A DNA stretch of 64,000 nucleotides from assembly GCA_020636325.1 (NCBI GenBank), contig JACJYC010000007.1:124001-188000 (forward strand), read 5' to 3'. Below the pieces are notes generated by a model, which was not told where the DNA came from, searched no databases, and was given only the letters and a program-made list of their open reading frames with translations. The position numbers and the translations under genes are program-made. Position 1 is the first letter of the stretch; the number at the start of each line of letters is the position of its first letter. Source of the DNA: Lewinellaceae bacterium (lineage in GTDB: Bacteria > Bacteroidota > Bacteroidia > Chitinophagales > Saprospiraceae). Shown in pieces: positions 9,429-18,934 of the stretch.

Positions 9429-10679
9429 CTACCCGCCCAATCGCACCCGAAACGCATGCATACCCCCGGAAAATTCGTACGCCACGGCCCATCCGTAAAC
9501 CCCGCAGATTTCCTTGACGATAGCCAGCCCGAGCCCCAATGAGGCATTGTGGCCGCTGATTTTATGAAACCGCTGAAACAGCTGATCCGGTTGTTCCAGC
9601 GGCGCCGTACCCGGGTTGCTGAACATCAGGAAATCAGGACCGGAGCGCACCACAATCCGGTCGCCGGGCCGACTGTAGCGTACTGCGTTTTCCAACAGGT
9701 TTTTCACCAGGATTTCCACCAGCGAACGATTGGCATCGGCATTCAGGCTTCCGGCCGATTCCAGATCAATCCGCAGATTCTCCGATTCGGTCAGTTCGGC
9801 GAGCATATCCACCTGTTCCCGGATCACTTCATCGAAGGACACCTGAACGGTTTCGCCAAATTGCCGGTTTTCGATCTTAGTCAGCAGCAGCAAGCTCCGG
9901 TTGAGGCGGCTGAGCCGGTTGACCGCTTCATAAATAGTACCCAGGGCATGCATTTGTTCTTCCGGCGGATCGCACTCGATCAGGGATTCGATCCTGGAGC
10001 GGATGATCGCCAGCGGGGTCTGGAGCTCGTGGCTTGCATTTTCCGTAAATGCTTTCAGGCTGCGATAATCTGCCTGTACCTTGTCTGTGAGTTGCTGCAA
10101 TGCGTCCCGGAGCTCATCAAATTCGTCGATGCCGCTAGGGTCAATGCCTAAGGTTTCGGACCGGGCCAGCGAAAACTGCCTCAACGCTTCAAGCTGCCGG
10201 TGAAACGGCTGCCAGAGTCGTTGCGCCGATCGCCTGTTGAGCCAGATCAACCCGATGAACAACAACAGGGCCAACCCCAGTGTGCAGATCCCGATGGCGA
10301 GCAAAAGGTCCTCGGATTCGACCAAAGAGGTGCGGTTGGTGATCTCGTAAGATTGCCCCGATACCTCGACCTGAGCGACCAACTGGCGGTAGGGTTCATT
10401 TTCTTTTTCCACCGGGTCGTAAATCAGGGTATCCCGGTATCCTCCTGGCCTGTACGCCCCTCCGGTCATCATCCTGACTTCGACAATGGGAGCAAACTGC
10501 GGGACCGCCCGTCCCTGTTCCAGCAGTTGCACCGTACGCTGTTGGTTGACCAGCAATTTCTCATCGATCTCCCGCCGGATGATCCGGTTGACCGCCCAGT
10601 AGAAAAGGGCAGCGCCAATCAGCAGCAACAGGCCCGTAAAACGGAAGAAGATGCGGTTATTTATTTCAAGGAGCTTCAC
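9429..10679 (-). CDS. Sensor histidine kinase (OmpR-class partner)
   Basis: About 416 residues. TM1 near residues 12-30, a short periplasmic sensor loop (about 30-135) and TM2 near 128-148. A HAMP-like linker precedes HisKA with the phospho-acceptor in ENASHELQTPLAIIRSR, and HATPase_c follows with N-box NLLENAVRYSRPGDR and G-box LGLGLAIVKEIC. Autophosphorylates and passes phosphate to the response regulator encoded immediately upstream, whose stop overlaps its start by 4 bases (ATGA). The sensor loop has no recognised ligand domain. Confidence 0.93.
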   Translation of the reverse strand: MKLLEINNRIFFRFTGLLLLIGAALFYWAVNRIIRREIDEKLLVNQQRTVQLLEQGRAVPQFAPIVEVRMMTGGAYRPGGYRDTLIYDPVEKENEPYRQLVAQVEVSGQSYEITNRTSLVESEDLLLAIGICTLGLALLLFIGLIWLNRRSAQRLWQPFHRQLEALRQFSLARSETLGIDPSGIDEFDELRDALQQLTDKVQADYRSLKAFTENASHELQTPLAIIRSRIESLIECDPPEEQMHALGTIYEAVNRLSRLNRSLLLLTKIENRQFGETVQVSFDEVIREQVDMLAELTESENLRIDLESAGSLNADANRSLVEILVKNLLENAVRYSRPGDRIVVRSGPDFLMFSNPGTAPLEQPDQLFQRFHKISGHNASLGLGLAIVKEICGVYGWAVAYEFSGGMHAFRVRLGG

Positions 10680-11353
10680 TGACCGGTGAATTTATAGCCC
10701 ATCCCGTAGACCGTCCGGATATAATCCTGACCGCCGCTCTGGACTATCTTTTTTCGCAAATTCTTGACGTGGCTGTAAACCAGATCGAAATTATCGGCCA
10801 GGTCCATATAGTCGCCCCAAAGGTGTTCGGCAATGGCGGCTTTGGTCAGCACCCTGTTCTTATTGGTAATGAAGTACAGCAGCAGATCGTATTCCTTTTT
10901 GGACAATTCGACGGGCGATCCGTTCACCTGGATGACGTTGTTCATCGGATCGACCTCAATCTCTTCAAAAACGATGGTGGGATTGCCCTGGGAGATCCGC
11001 CGGCGCAACAGGGCTTTCACCCTTGCATTGAGTTCCGGGAGGTGGAACGGTTTGGTCAGGTAGTCGTCAGCGCCGAGGTCAAGGCCGGTAATTTTATCGT
11101 CCAATGCATTTTTGGCGGAAACGATGAGCACGCCTGTTTCCGGGCGTCTTTTTTTAAGATTCCGCAACACATCCAGGCCGTTGCCGTCTGGCAGGGTGAT
11201 GTCCAGAATAATGAGATCGTATGCGTATAATTCGACTTTTTCATCAGCTGTCCGGTAATCTGCAGCCTCCTCACAGATATAGCCTTCTCTTCTGAGATAA
11301 TCGGAAATGGATTCCCGGATGCCGGCTTCATCTTCTACGATCAGCATTTTCAT
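10676..11353 (-). CDS. OmpR/PhoB-family response regulator
   Basis: About 225 residues: receiver domain (MKMLIVEDEAGIRES, phospho-acceptor Asp in LIILDITLPDGNG, Lys in DDYLTKPFHLPEL) followed by a winged-helix DNA-binding domain ending VRTVYGMGYKFTG. First gene of a two-gene operon with the kinase. The divergent MprF-like gene starts about 120 bases away, so the shared intergenic region is a candidate operator for this regulator. Confidence 0.95.
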   Translation of the reverse strand: MKMLIVEDEAGIRESISDYLRREGYICEEAADYRTADEKVELYAYDLIILDITLPDGNGLDVLRNLKKRRPETGVLIVSAKNALDDKITGLDLGADDYLTKPFHLPELNARVKALLRRRISQGNPTIVFEEIEVDPMNNVIQVNGSPVELSKKEYDLLLYFITNKNRVLTKAAIAEHLWGDYMDLADNFDLVYSHVKNLRKKIVQSGGQDYIRTVYGMGYKFTGQ

Positions 11354-11357
11354 AGAC

Positions 11358-11365
11358 CAAATATA
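11358..11365 (-). promoter_or_regulatory. Putative -7 element TATATTTG for the two-component operon
   Basis: Read on the minus strand, TATATTTG matches TAnnTTTG exactly and lies 4 bases before the response regulator ATG, which implies a nearly leaderless transcript or a start inside the leader. No clear -33 box. Confidence 0.4.
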
Positions 11366-11476
11366 AGGCGGAGATTCTGGATAGAATCTGGAATGGCGAC
11401 CTATTCACGGCGCAATCCGGACAACAGTCAGGTGACCTGTCCGGGGTTTTCCGTTCTTTCCCATAAATTAATCTCC

Positions 11477-14068
11477 ATGAAAAGGACGCTTTTTTACCTT
11501 CGGACACACCAGAAGCAACTCCTGCAAATAGCCGTAAGCCTGTTTTTTGTGGGCCTGGGTATCTATTTCCTTCGCCATGAGCGGGCTGAAGTACGGAATA
11601 TTAAAGAAGTGCTCTTAAAGGCTCACCAAGGCTGGGTCTTGTCCGGTGTCGCCTTATTGGGGCTGTTTGTGGCCGTTCAGGGCTGGATGTACGTATACAG
11701 TTTTGCAGCCATAGGCCAGCGGATCGGGTTGGGTAATGCGACGGGACTTTACCTGAAGCGCAATCTGATCAGCGTATTTTTACCGGCGGGATTGCTGACG
11801 AACCTTTTCTTTTTCAATGAAGAGCTGGAGCGAAAAGAAGGTGTGACTCAAACCCAGTCCTATCTGGCTTCCTCCATTTTCAGCATTTGTTCCATCCTGT
11901 CATCGGTTATCATCGGGTTACCCGCGTTGTTGTGGTTATTCCTGCGCAGCAGGCTGTCGGTTGGAATGATCTGGGGTGTATTGTCGGTAGCAGCCTTTTT
12001 GATAATCCTGTTCCTAGGCATCAGGAGTTTTCTCCACAAGGGAACCGTTTACCGGCTGTTAGCGCGCAAGGCGCCCGCATTTATTCAAATCACCGACCAG
12101 TTGGAAAGCCATGCCTTCAATTCAAAGGCCTTTTATACGGTTGTGGCTTTATCGTGTTTGATTGAAATCATTGGCATCGCTCACCTGTATATTTCTATTG
12201 AAGCGCTGGGCGGGCACGCCACGCTGGCCCAGGCGGCCATCGGTTATGCGGTTGTGCTTGTCCTGCTGATGAGTTCACCGTTTTTGCGCGGACTGGGCGC
12301 CATCGAGGTAGCCCTTTCCTTCACGCTCACCCAATTCGGATTCTCGACAATTGAAGCAGCGTCCATCGCCCTATTGTTCCGTTTTTTTGAATTTTGGTCA
12401 TTGATGATACTCGGTGCGTTGTTAATCGTCGTACAGCGGGGAGCCTTGCTGGTTCGTGTTTTTCCGGCACTGTTGCTGTTTGTCCTTGGTTTGGTCAATA
12501 TCCTGAGTGCCGTTACACCGGCTGTGCCCGAACGGCTGCGGCTTTTGAAGGAATACCTCCCGCTTACAGCCATCCATGCCTCCACTTATTTTATCTTGTT
12601 TTCGGGCATTCTGATGCTCGGCATAGGGGCTTACCTGATGCGGGGACTCAGGAATGCCTGGTGGATGGCGGTTGCACTGAGCGGACTTTCCCTGGCCATG
12701 CATTTGACCAAGGGAATCGATTATGAGGAAGCCTTGCTGGCGTGTGTGGTGCTGGCGAGTCTGCTATATGAGCGCAAGCAATATTTTATCCGGAATGATC
12801 CGAAACTGGTGCGGTTGAGCTGGTTTCCCGGCCTGGTTATCATCGGCAGCGTGTTGCTGTTTGGCACGATCGGTTATTACCTGATGGACGAACAACATTT
12901 CAGCGCTGATTTTACGGTCTGGCAATCCTTCCGGGCTTCCGTTTCTACATTTCTGCTGCTGAAGGTCGACCTGGTGCCCGTCACGAGGTTCGGCAAGGAG
13001 TTTTTCTACGGCATGAATTTCCTGGGCGGCGCAACGCTGGCCTACCTGGGCTTTTTGCTCCTGCGACCGCTGGCCTATCATGCAGAGGCGGAAATTGACG
13101 ACCGCGTAAAAGCAGCGGAACTGATCGAAAAATATGGCAGGTCCGGAATTGATTATTTCAAGACCTATCGCGATAAATCCTATTGGTTCGGAGAAGATGG
13201 CGAGGGCTTTGTCGCTTTTAAAACAAGCCGGAGCTATGCCGTGGCACTGGAATTGCCGGTCGGCAAGGACGAGGAAACAGCAGCCCGTCTCGTCACCGGT
13301 TTTGAACGCTGGTGCCGCCGAAACGGTTTGCGCACAGCCTGGTACCGGGTGCCGGAAAGCAACCTGCGCATATTTGAACAACTGGGCAAAAAAGCCCTCG
13401 CGATCGGCGAAGACGCATCAATCAACCTGGATGCTTTTACCCTGCAGGGCGGCGACAACAGGTCGTTGCGCAATGTAGTGAACCGATTGACAAAGGAAGG
13501 TTATACATTCCATACTTACGACCCGCCGCATCGCGACAATTTTTTGCAACAATTGCGGGCCGTCAGCGATGAATGGCTACAGGACAACGACCGGCACGAA
13601 CTGTCTTTTTCCCAGGGCACCTTCGAAGAACCGGAACTGAAAAACCAACCCGTTTTCACGATCGAGAACCAGGAAGGGAAAATCCTGGGTTTTGTTAACA
13701 TCATTCCGAGTTATGCCCCCGGAGAAGCCAACTTCGATCTGATGCGAAAAACGACCGACTCACCCAACGGTACAATGGATTTTCTTTTCATCAATCTGTT
13801 TGAGAAATTGAAGTCGCAGGGATTTCGCCGGTGCAACTTCGGAATGGTCCCGATGAGCGGAATCGACTCGCCCGGCAATGTCCAGGAACGGATCATCAAA
13901 CTGGCATACGAGCGGATGCGGCAATTCTCTCATTATAAAAATCTCCGCTTCTACAAGGAAAAATTCCATCCGGAATGGCAAATGATGTACCTGGTGTACA
14001 ATGCGCCGTTCGACCTGGTGTACTTACCCGGTGCACTGGAAAAGATCATGCAACCGGATGAGGAATAA
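11477..14068 (+). CDS. MprF-like flippase / phosphatidylglycerol lysyltransferase (DUF2156)
   Basis: About 863 residues. The N-terminal half has about 14 hydrophobic segments, beginning with the LPG_synthase_TM flippase fold (QIAVSLFFVGLGIYFL onward). The C-terminal about 310 residues match the soluble DUF2156 GNAT-like domain (FGEDGEGFVAFKTSRSYAVA, GDNRSLRNVVNRL, GFVNIIPSYAPGEANFDLMR, FRRCNFGMVPMSG). Known MprF proteins aminoacylate phosphatidylglycerol from Lys- or Ala-tRNA and flip the product outward, lowering surface negative charge and giving cationic-peptide resistance. The ATG at 11477 starts a basic membrane-protein N-terminus; an earlier in-frame ATG at 11393 adds 28 unlikely residues. 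Aminoacyl donor cannot be told from sequence. Confidence 0.88.
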   Translation: MKRTLFYLRTHQKQLLQIAVSLFFVGLGIYFLRHERAEVRNIKEVLLKAHQGWVLSGVALLGLFVAVQGWMYVYSFAAIGQRIGLGNATGLYLKRNLISVFLPAGLLTNLFFFNEELERKEGVTQTQSYLASSIFSICSILSSVIIGLPALLWLFLRSRLSVGMIWGVLSVAAFLIILFLGIRSFLHKGTVYRLLARKAPAFIQITDQLESHAFNSKAFYTVVALSCLIEIIGIAHLYISIEALGGHATLAQAAIGYAVVLVLLMSSPFLRGLGAIEVALSFTLTQFGFSTIEAASIALLFRFFEFWSLMILGALLIVVQRGALLVRVFPALLLFVLGLVNILSAVTPAVPERLRLLKEYLPLTAIHASTYFILFSGILMLGIGAYLMRGLRNAWWMAVALSGLSLAMHLTKGIDYEEALLACVVLASLLYERKQYFIRNDPKLVRLSWFPGLVIIGSVLLFGTIGYYLMDEQHFSADFTVWQSFRASVSTFLLLKVDLVPVTRFGKEFFYGMNFLGGATLAYLGFLLLRPLAYHAEAEIDDRVKAAELIEKYGRSGIDYFKTYRDKSYWFGEDGEGFVAFKTSRSYAVALELPVGKDEETAARLVTGFERWCRRNGLRTAWYRVPESNLRIFEQLGKKALAIGEDASINLDAFTLQGGDNRSLRNVVNRLTKEGYTFHTYDPPHRDNFLQQLRAVSDEWLQDNDRHELSFSQGTFEEPELKNQPVFTIENQEGKILGFVNIIPSYAPGEANFDLMRKTTDSPNGTMDFLFINLFEKLKSQGFRRCNFGMVPMSGIDSPGNVQERIIKLAYERMRQFSHYKNLRFYKEKFHPEWQMMYLVYNAPFDLVYLPGALEKIMQPDEE

Positions 14069-14075
14069 GGTCATT

Positions 14076-14576
14076 CTATCGGACGGAAGTACCGGATAAC
14101 ACCTCGGCAAGGTCCAGAACCTGGCGGGATAACGGGGTCAAACACGCTTCAATTTCGGGTGAAAGCCCTACCTGCATGGGTTGTACGGTTGCGATGGAGA
14201 CGGCAAAAAGATGGATCTCCGGAAGCGTCCCCAGCAGCAGCATGCTTTCCACAACGTCTTTCAGCCCGATATCGTGGGTACTCATGGCCCGGGGAAAATC
14301 GCTTGCGAACCGGGGGCGGATCAGTCGGATCGTCCCCGGTTCATGTGCATCGAGGGTAGCGTCAATGAGGATCACCTTTTGGTAACCCTCGAACCATGAC
14401 ATGAGGTGAAAGCCGCCTGTTCCGCCGTCCAATACGTCGACACCTTCGGGCGCAACGGCTTCGAGCCGCTTTGCCAGATGGACGCCGACACCCTCATCCC
14501 CCATCAGCAGATTGCCGATCCCCAGGATGAGCAGCGGTTTTTTACCGGAATGCGCCGTTCCGTTTTGCCGGTTCAT
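14076..14576 (-). CDS. hyaD: [NiFe]-hydrogenase maturation protease (HyaD/HybD family)
   Basis: About 166 residues. ILGIGNLLMGDEGVGVHLA contains the Ni-sensing Glu of the family; the second acidic ligand lies in VILIDATLDA and the His in MSTHDIGLKDV. The enzyme removes the C-terminal peptide of the large subunit after nickel insertion, cutting behind the DPCMACAVH motif of the neighbouring hyaB product. The start overlaps the cytochrome b stop by 4 bases. It is the last gene of the hya operon and is convergent with the MprF-like gene, 7 bases apart. Confidence 0.93.
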   Translation of the reverse strand: MNRQNGTAHSGKKPLLILGIGNLLMGDEGVGVHLAKRLEAVAPEGVDVLDGGTGGFHLMSWFEGYQKVILIDATLDAHEPGTIRLIRPRFASDFPRAMSTHDIGLKDVVESMLLLGTLPEIHLFAVSIATVQPMQVGLSPEIEACLTPLSRQVLDLAEVLSGTSVR

Positions 14577-15289
14577 GCGGCGGGTTCGGCCGGTTCTCCG
14601 ACCGCTTTTTTATTTTCAAATACCTCTTCTTCCATGAATTTATAGCCGCTGATCATCGAGGAAGCTTCTCCCCTGCCTTCCTGCTGATCGTGGTAAAACA
14701 CCAGGTAAAGGTGGATGACGATGAAAACGGCAAACAGCCACATGCCGGCGTGGTGGATCTCCCGGACCAGATAATCGCCGCCGAACAGCCCCGGCATCCA
14801 ACTGAATAATTTGGGCAACCACCACGTGCTCATCTGAGCGTACATCCCGAAGCCGGTAAAGACCATGACAAAGGTGAGCAGCATGAGGAAGAAATAGCTC
14901 AATCCCGCCAGGGCATTGTGCCCGACCACGGTATCTTCCGGGACTTTCATCAACAGGATATCGTGCCGGATCACCTGCCCGATGCGGCTGAAAAAACGCA
15001 GCCTGGTCGGCACGAAATTCGCCCAACGGGCGTACTTGTTCCCGACGGAAGCCCAATACATCCGCATCAGGATGACCGCCAGGAAGATATAGGCCGCCGC
15101 AAAATGGATGAACCGGGCGGTACCGAACCAAAAGCGGTGCGACGCCTCCGCATCCGACTGAATGGGCAGCGGATCGCCGATCAGATAGCCCGTAATGCCC
15201 AGCACGAGGATGCACAAGGCAAATATCCAATGGAAAAACCTGACGGGCCATTCCCATACATAAACGCGCCGGAGTCGTGTGGTTTTCAT
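14573..15289 (-). CDS. hyaC: Ni/Fe-hydrogenase b-type cytochrome subunit
   Basis: About 238 residues with four membrane helices, starting VYVWEWPVRFFHWIFALCI. Conserved His residues for two haem b groups appear in RFFHWIF, FIHFAAAYIF and later in IHHAGMWLFAVFIVIHLYL. The subunit anchors the hydrogenase to the membrane and passes electrons to quinone. It starts 16 bases after hyaB. The C-terminal tail (EENKKAVGEPAEPAA-like) is soluble and variable. Confidence 0.93.
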   Translation of the reverse strand: MKTTRLRRVYVWEWPVRFFHWIFALCILVLGITGYLIGDPLPIQSDAEASHRFWFGTARFIHFAAAYIFLAVILMRMYWASVGNKYARWANFVPTRLRFFSRIGQVIRHDILLMKVPEDTVVGHNALAGLSYFFLMLLTFVMVFTGFGMYAQMSTWWLPKLFSWMPGLFGGDYLVREIHHAGMWLFAVFIVIHLYLVFYHDQQEGRGEASSMISGYKFMEEEVFENKKAVGEPAEPAA

Positions 15290-15305
15290 GTGGATGCGTT
15301 TTTAC

Positions 15306-17024
15306 TTACAAAACCCTGACCTGATTCAGGTTCTTTCCATCTTCGTCGTACAAGTGCACGGCGCAGGCCATGCAGGGGTCGAATGAGTGAATGGTCCGCA
15401 GGATCTCGAGGGGCTGGTCGGCGTCTGCGACCGGGGTATCCATCAGCGCGGATTCATACGCCGATTGTTTGCCTTCCGGGTCGCGCGGGGATGCGTTCCA
15501 GGTAGTCGGCACCACCAGCTGGTAGTTCTTGATCTTTTGGTCCTCGATATTGATCCAGTGGGCCAGCGCGCCGCGGGGCGCCTCGGTATGCCCTACGCCC
15601 TGGGCCGCAGCCGGCCAGGTGGAGGGTTCGAACCGGGAGGTATCGGCCATCCGGGTATCCCCGTTGCGGATGTTGGTGAGGAGTTGTTCGTAGAACTCCA
15701 TCGCCCAGTTGATGACGAGCTGCGATTCCAGCCCGCGGGCAGCGGTCCGGCCGAGCGTTGAGAAGAGCGCTGTTGCGGGTACGTTCAGTTTGGCCAGCGC
15801 ACTGTCAACCACTTCCTTGAAGTCTTCACGCCCGCGGGCATAACCCACCAGCATGCGGGCAAGCGGCCCGACCTCCATGGCGTGTCCTTTCCAGCGCGGC
15901 GTTTTGAGGTAGCTGTATTTATTGTCAAAATCGAGGTGTTCGTACGGCGGTTTGGGGCCGGTATACTTGAGTTTGGTCTCGCCTTTCCAGGGGTGCAGGC
16001 CCACCTCATCGCCGTCGGCGTATTCGTACCACGATTTATGGATGAATTCCCGGACCTCTTCGTCCTGACGCAGGTCGACCTCGTGCACTTCGCTCAGGTT
16101 CCTGTCCAGGATAACACCCGAAGGGAACTTGAATGAAGACTCGTCGCGATAGCCGTTGGTGGGCAGGTCGCCGTAAACGAGGTAGTTGCCCAGGCCGCCG
16201 CCGATCTGCGTCCACTCCGGATAGAAGGAAGCGATTGCCAAAAGATCGGGGAGATAGACCTGTTCGATGAATTCCTTGCCTTGTTTGAGCAGGTCGCCTA
16301 CATAGGCCAGGCGTTCGGCGTTGATGGCGCTGGCATCGTCCAGGCCGATGGAAGCGGCCATGCCGCCTACGAGGTAGTTGGGGTGCGGGTTCTTGCCCCC
16401 GAAGATGGCGTGGACCTTTACGATCTCCTTCTGCCATTCCAGGGCTTCGAGGTAGTGGGCCAGCCCGATGAGGTTCACTTCGGCGGGCAGCTTATAGGCA
16501 GGGTGCCCCCAGTAGCCGTTGGTAAAAATGCCCAACTGTCCGCTTTCCACAAATTTTTTCACGCGTTTCCGGAGGTCGGAAAAATACCCCGGCGAGCTCT
16601 TCGGCCAGTTCGACAGGCTCTGGGCCAACTCCGAGGTCTTTTTGGGGTCGGCGTTCAGCGCGTCAACGACATCTACCCAATCCAGCGCATGCAGGTGGTA
16701 AAAGTGCACCGTATGGTCGTGCATGTACTGGGAACAGAACATGATGTTGCGCACCAATTCAGCATTGGGCGGCACAACGATATCCAGCGCATCCTCCACC
16801 GACCGGCAGGAAGCCAGCGAGTGTACGGTGGTACACACCCCGCAAACCCGACCGACAAATGCCCATGCATCCCTGGGGTCGCGCCCCTGCAAGATGCGTT
16901 CGATCAGCCTGACCATCGTTCCGGAACTGTAAGCGTCGGTGACCTTACCGTCCTGGATATCCGCTTCAATGCGGAGGTGGCCTTCAATTCTTGTAATCGG
17001 GTCGATGACAATGCGATTGCTCAT
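15306..17024 (-). CDS. hyaB: [NiFe]-hydrogenase large subunit, group 1
   Basis: About 572 residues. The N-terminal signature IDPITRIEGHLRIEAD is followed by RVCGVCTTVHSLAS (L1, two Ni-binding Cys) and the C-terminal DPCMACAVH (L2, two more Cys). A 14-residue tail after the His is the substrate of the maturation protease. It oxidises H2 at the Ni-Fe(CN)2CO site. Unusually, about 246 bases holding a hairpin and an AAC triplet array separate it from the small subunit gene; in most hydrogenase operons this gap is short. Confidence 0.96.
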   Translation of the reverse strand: MSNRIVIDPITRIEGHLRIEADIQDGKVTDAYSSGTMVRLIERILQGRDPRDAWAFVGRVCGVCTTVHSLASCRSVEDALDIVVPPNAELVRNIMFCSQYMHDHTVHFYHLHALDWVDVVDALNADPKKTSELAQSLSNWPKSSPGYFSDLRKRVKKFVESGQLGIFTNGYWGHPAYKLPAEVNLIGLAHYLEALEWQKEIVKVHAIFGGKNPHPNYLVGGMAASIGLDDASAINAERLAYVGDLLKQGKEFIEQVYLPDLLAIASFYPEWTQIGGGLGNYLVYGDLPTNGYRDESSFKFPSGVILDRNLSEVHEVDLRQDEEVREFIHKSWYEYADGDEVGLHPWKGETKLKYTGPKPPYEHLDFDNKYSYLKTPRWKGHAMEVGPLARMLVGYARGREDFKEVVDSALAKLNVPATALFSTLGRTAARGLESQLVINWAMEFYEQLLTNIRNGDTRMADTSRFEPSTWPAAAQGVGHTEAPRGALAHWINIEDQKIKNYQLVVPTTWNASPRDPEGKQSAYESALMDTPVADADQPLEILRTIHSFDPCMACAVHLYDEDGKNLNQVRVL

Positions 17025-17102
17025 TTTTCTATATTTTTATCAAACCCCAAGAGACTGTTCAAAACAGTGTTTTCGCGCAAAGACGCAAAGACGCAAAGAT
17101 CT

Positions 17103-17133
17103 GATTTTTAGCAAGCTGCGCATGCTAAAAATC
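17103..17133. repeat. Perfect 11-bp hairpin in hyaA-hyaB intercistronic gap
   Basis: GATTTTTAGCA (17103-17113) and TGCTAAAAATC (17123-17133) are perfect inverted arms with a 9-base loop. A direct repeat of GACGCAAA lies just before it (about 17079-17098). Located 80-110 bases upstream of the hyaB start, inside the presumed operon. Could be an mRNA processing or stability element, or a remnant of a dispersed repeat. Confidence 0.7.
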
Positions 17134-17159
17134 CGGTTGACACAAAATGCTGAATAGTC

Positions 17160-17268
<109 letters not shown>

Positions 17269-17270
17269 CC

Positions 17271-18395
17271 TCATTCAATCTCCTCCACCGAAGCCTCCCC
17301 TTCCGCTTTCAGCCGCTTCTTCTCGCCGTTCTTCCGGATGGCCGATGCAACGGCGTGTGCTGCGACACCTGCCGCCGTAGCGCCGACCGCGATGGTTCCG
17401 ATGGTATCCGCGCTGCTTTCGATACCGAATCCCGGAAAATTGGGAATGCGGGTATAGAACGAGGCGCCGTTGTCCCAGAAACCGGCTTCGCTGCAACCGA
17501 TGCAACCGTGTCCGGACTGGATGGGATAACTCGTGCCGTTGTTCCATTTCATGATGCCGCAGGCGTTGTAGGTTGTCGGTCCCTTGCAGCCCACTTTATA
17601 CAGGCAATAGCCTTTTTTGGCATTTTCGTCGTCAAAGGATTCCACAAACAGGCCGGCGTCGTAGAACGGGCGGCGGTAGCAGGAGTCGTGGACGCGTTTG
17701 GAGTAGAAAGCCTTGGGCCGTCCGACGTGGTCCAGTTCGGGGATCCGGCCGAAGGTAACGAGGTGTACGAGCACCCCTGCCATGACCTCGCCGATGGGCG
17801 GGCAGCCGGGCACTTTGATGAGCGGCTTGCCTTTGATGAGTTTGTGGATGGGCGTTGCGCCGGTCGGATTGGGTCTGGAGGCCTGAACACAGCCGTTGCA
17901 GGCGCAACTGCCCCAGGCGATGACCGCTTTTGCGCCGGCTGCCGTTTCCTGGAGGATATCCCGGGCCGACCGTCCGCCGATGCAGCAATACACGCCGTCT
18001 TCATAAACCGGCACGGAGCCTTCCACGCACAGCACGTATTCGCCGTAATAGTCCTTCATGGTCTTTTCCATGGCAGCCTCCGCCTGGTGCCCCGATGCCG
18101 CCATAAGCGTTTCGGTATAATCCAGCGAGATCTTGTCGAGAATGATGTCCGCCACCATCGGGTGGGAAGACCGGATAAAGGACTCGCTGCAGCAGGTGCA
18201 TTCCTGAAAATGGAGCCAGATCACGGGCACCCTGGGCTGGTTCATCAAGGCGTTGGTCACCTGGGCCACCCCGCTGGATTCCAGCCCCATATAGGCCGCG
18301 ATCATGGTACAGAATTTCATAAAATCCCGGCGGGAATATCCTTTGTTGCGCAATTCCTGATAATAGGTGGGACGCTTGACGGAAATCGGCTTCAT
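17271..18395 (-). CDS. hyaA: [NiFe]-hydrogenase small subunit, oxygen-tolerant type (group 1d-like)
   Basis: About 374 residues with a Tat signal (YSRRDFMKFC). The proximal-cluster region holds six Cys: ECTCCSESFIR (extra Cys between the usual two), WGSCACNGC (ligand plus an extra Cys five residues on) and VPGCPP. This is the pattern of the [4Fe-3S] cluster in oxygen-tolerant enzymes such as E. coli Hyd-1 HyaA. Medial and distal cluster motifs follow (GYCLYKVGCKGPTTYNAC, SGHGCIGCSEAGFWD). A C-terminal membrane helix (TIGTIAVGATAAGVAAHAVA) ends in a basic/acidic tail. It should be exported folded with HyaB by Tat and deliver electrons to HyaC. First gene of the operon; divergent from hypA. Confidence 0.96.
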   Translation of the reverse strand: MKPISVKRPTYYQELRNKGYSRRDFMKFCTMIAAYMGLESSGVAQVTNALMNQPRVPVIWLHFQECTCCSESFIRSSHPMVADIILDKISLDYTETLMAASGHQAEAAMEKTMKDYYGEYVLCVEGSVPVYEDGVYCCIGGRSARDILQETAAGAKAVIAWGSCACNGCVQASRPNPTGATPIHKLIKGKPLIKVPGCPPIGEVMAGVLVHLVTFGRIPELDHVGRPKAFYSKRVHDSCYRRPFYDAGLFVESFDDENAKKGYCLYKVGCKGPTTYNACGIMKWNNGTSYPIQSGHGCIGCSEAGFWDNGASFYTRIPNFPGFGIESSADTIGTIAVGATAAGVAAHAVASAIRKNGEKKRLKAEGEASVEEIE

Positions 18396-18530
18396 GATCT
18401 TGCGTTTAGAGTGATCGCCTGAAATAGCTGGAAATATCCTTCCAAATTGACGCTATTTATCGGACAAAAGCGCTGACAAAAATCTCATTTCAGGATGATG
18501 TTCGTCACCGGCCGCTTTTACAACCGCCTT

Positions 18531-18538
18531 TACATTTG
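18531..18538 (+). promoter_or_regulatory. Putative -7 element TACATTTG for hypAB
   Basis: TACATTTG matches TAnnTTTG exactly, 30 bases before the hypA ATG at 18569, in the 173-base divergent region shared with hyaA. No clear -33 box. Confidence 0.4.
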
Positions 18539-18568
18539 AATTTGCCGGTAAATCCGGTTTTGAACGTT

Positions 18569-18910
18569 ATGCACGAACTTTCACTGGTACTCAACATCGT
18601 GGAAATTGCCGATGAACAGGCAAAAAACCACCAGGCGCGGGAGGTCGAAAGCATCGAACTGGAGATCGGCGAGTTGGCCGGTGTGGAGATGGATGCCTTC
18701 TTATTTGCCTGGGATGCCGCCGTCAGGGATACCGTATTGGAAAACGCGGAACGCATCATCCGCCGGATCCCCGGGAAGGCGCGCTGCGCGGAATGCGGCC
18801 TGGAATACGAAACCGGGCAATTGTTTGAAGCCTGCCCGGCCTGCGGCGAGTACCTCAATGAACTGATCCAGGGCCGGGAATTGCGCGTCAGATCCCTCGT
18901 TGTGCATTAA
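18569..18910 (+). CDS. hypA: Hydrogenase nickel incorporation protein HypA
   Basis: About 113 residues, starting MHELSLV with the Ni-binding His2 of the family; this fixes the start at 18569. The zinc-binding pairs CAECG and CPACG are present in the second half. HypA delivers Ni2+ to the hydrogenase large subunit together with HypB. It is followed by hypB after 24 bases. hypC, D, E and F are not in this window and must lie elsewhere if the system is complete. Confidence 0.95.
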   Translation: MHELSLVLNIVEIADEQAKNHQAREVESIELEIGELAGVEMDAFLFAWDAAVRDTVLENAERIIRRIPGKARCAECGLEYETGQLFEACPACGEYLNELIQGRELRVRSLVVH

Positions 18911-18934
18911 TTGTCAAACCAAAATCCAGATACC

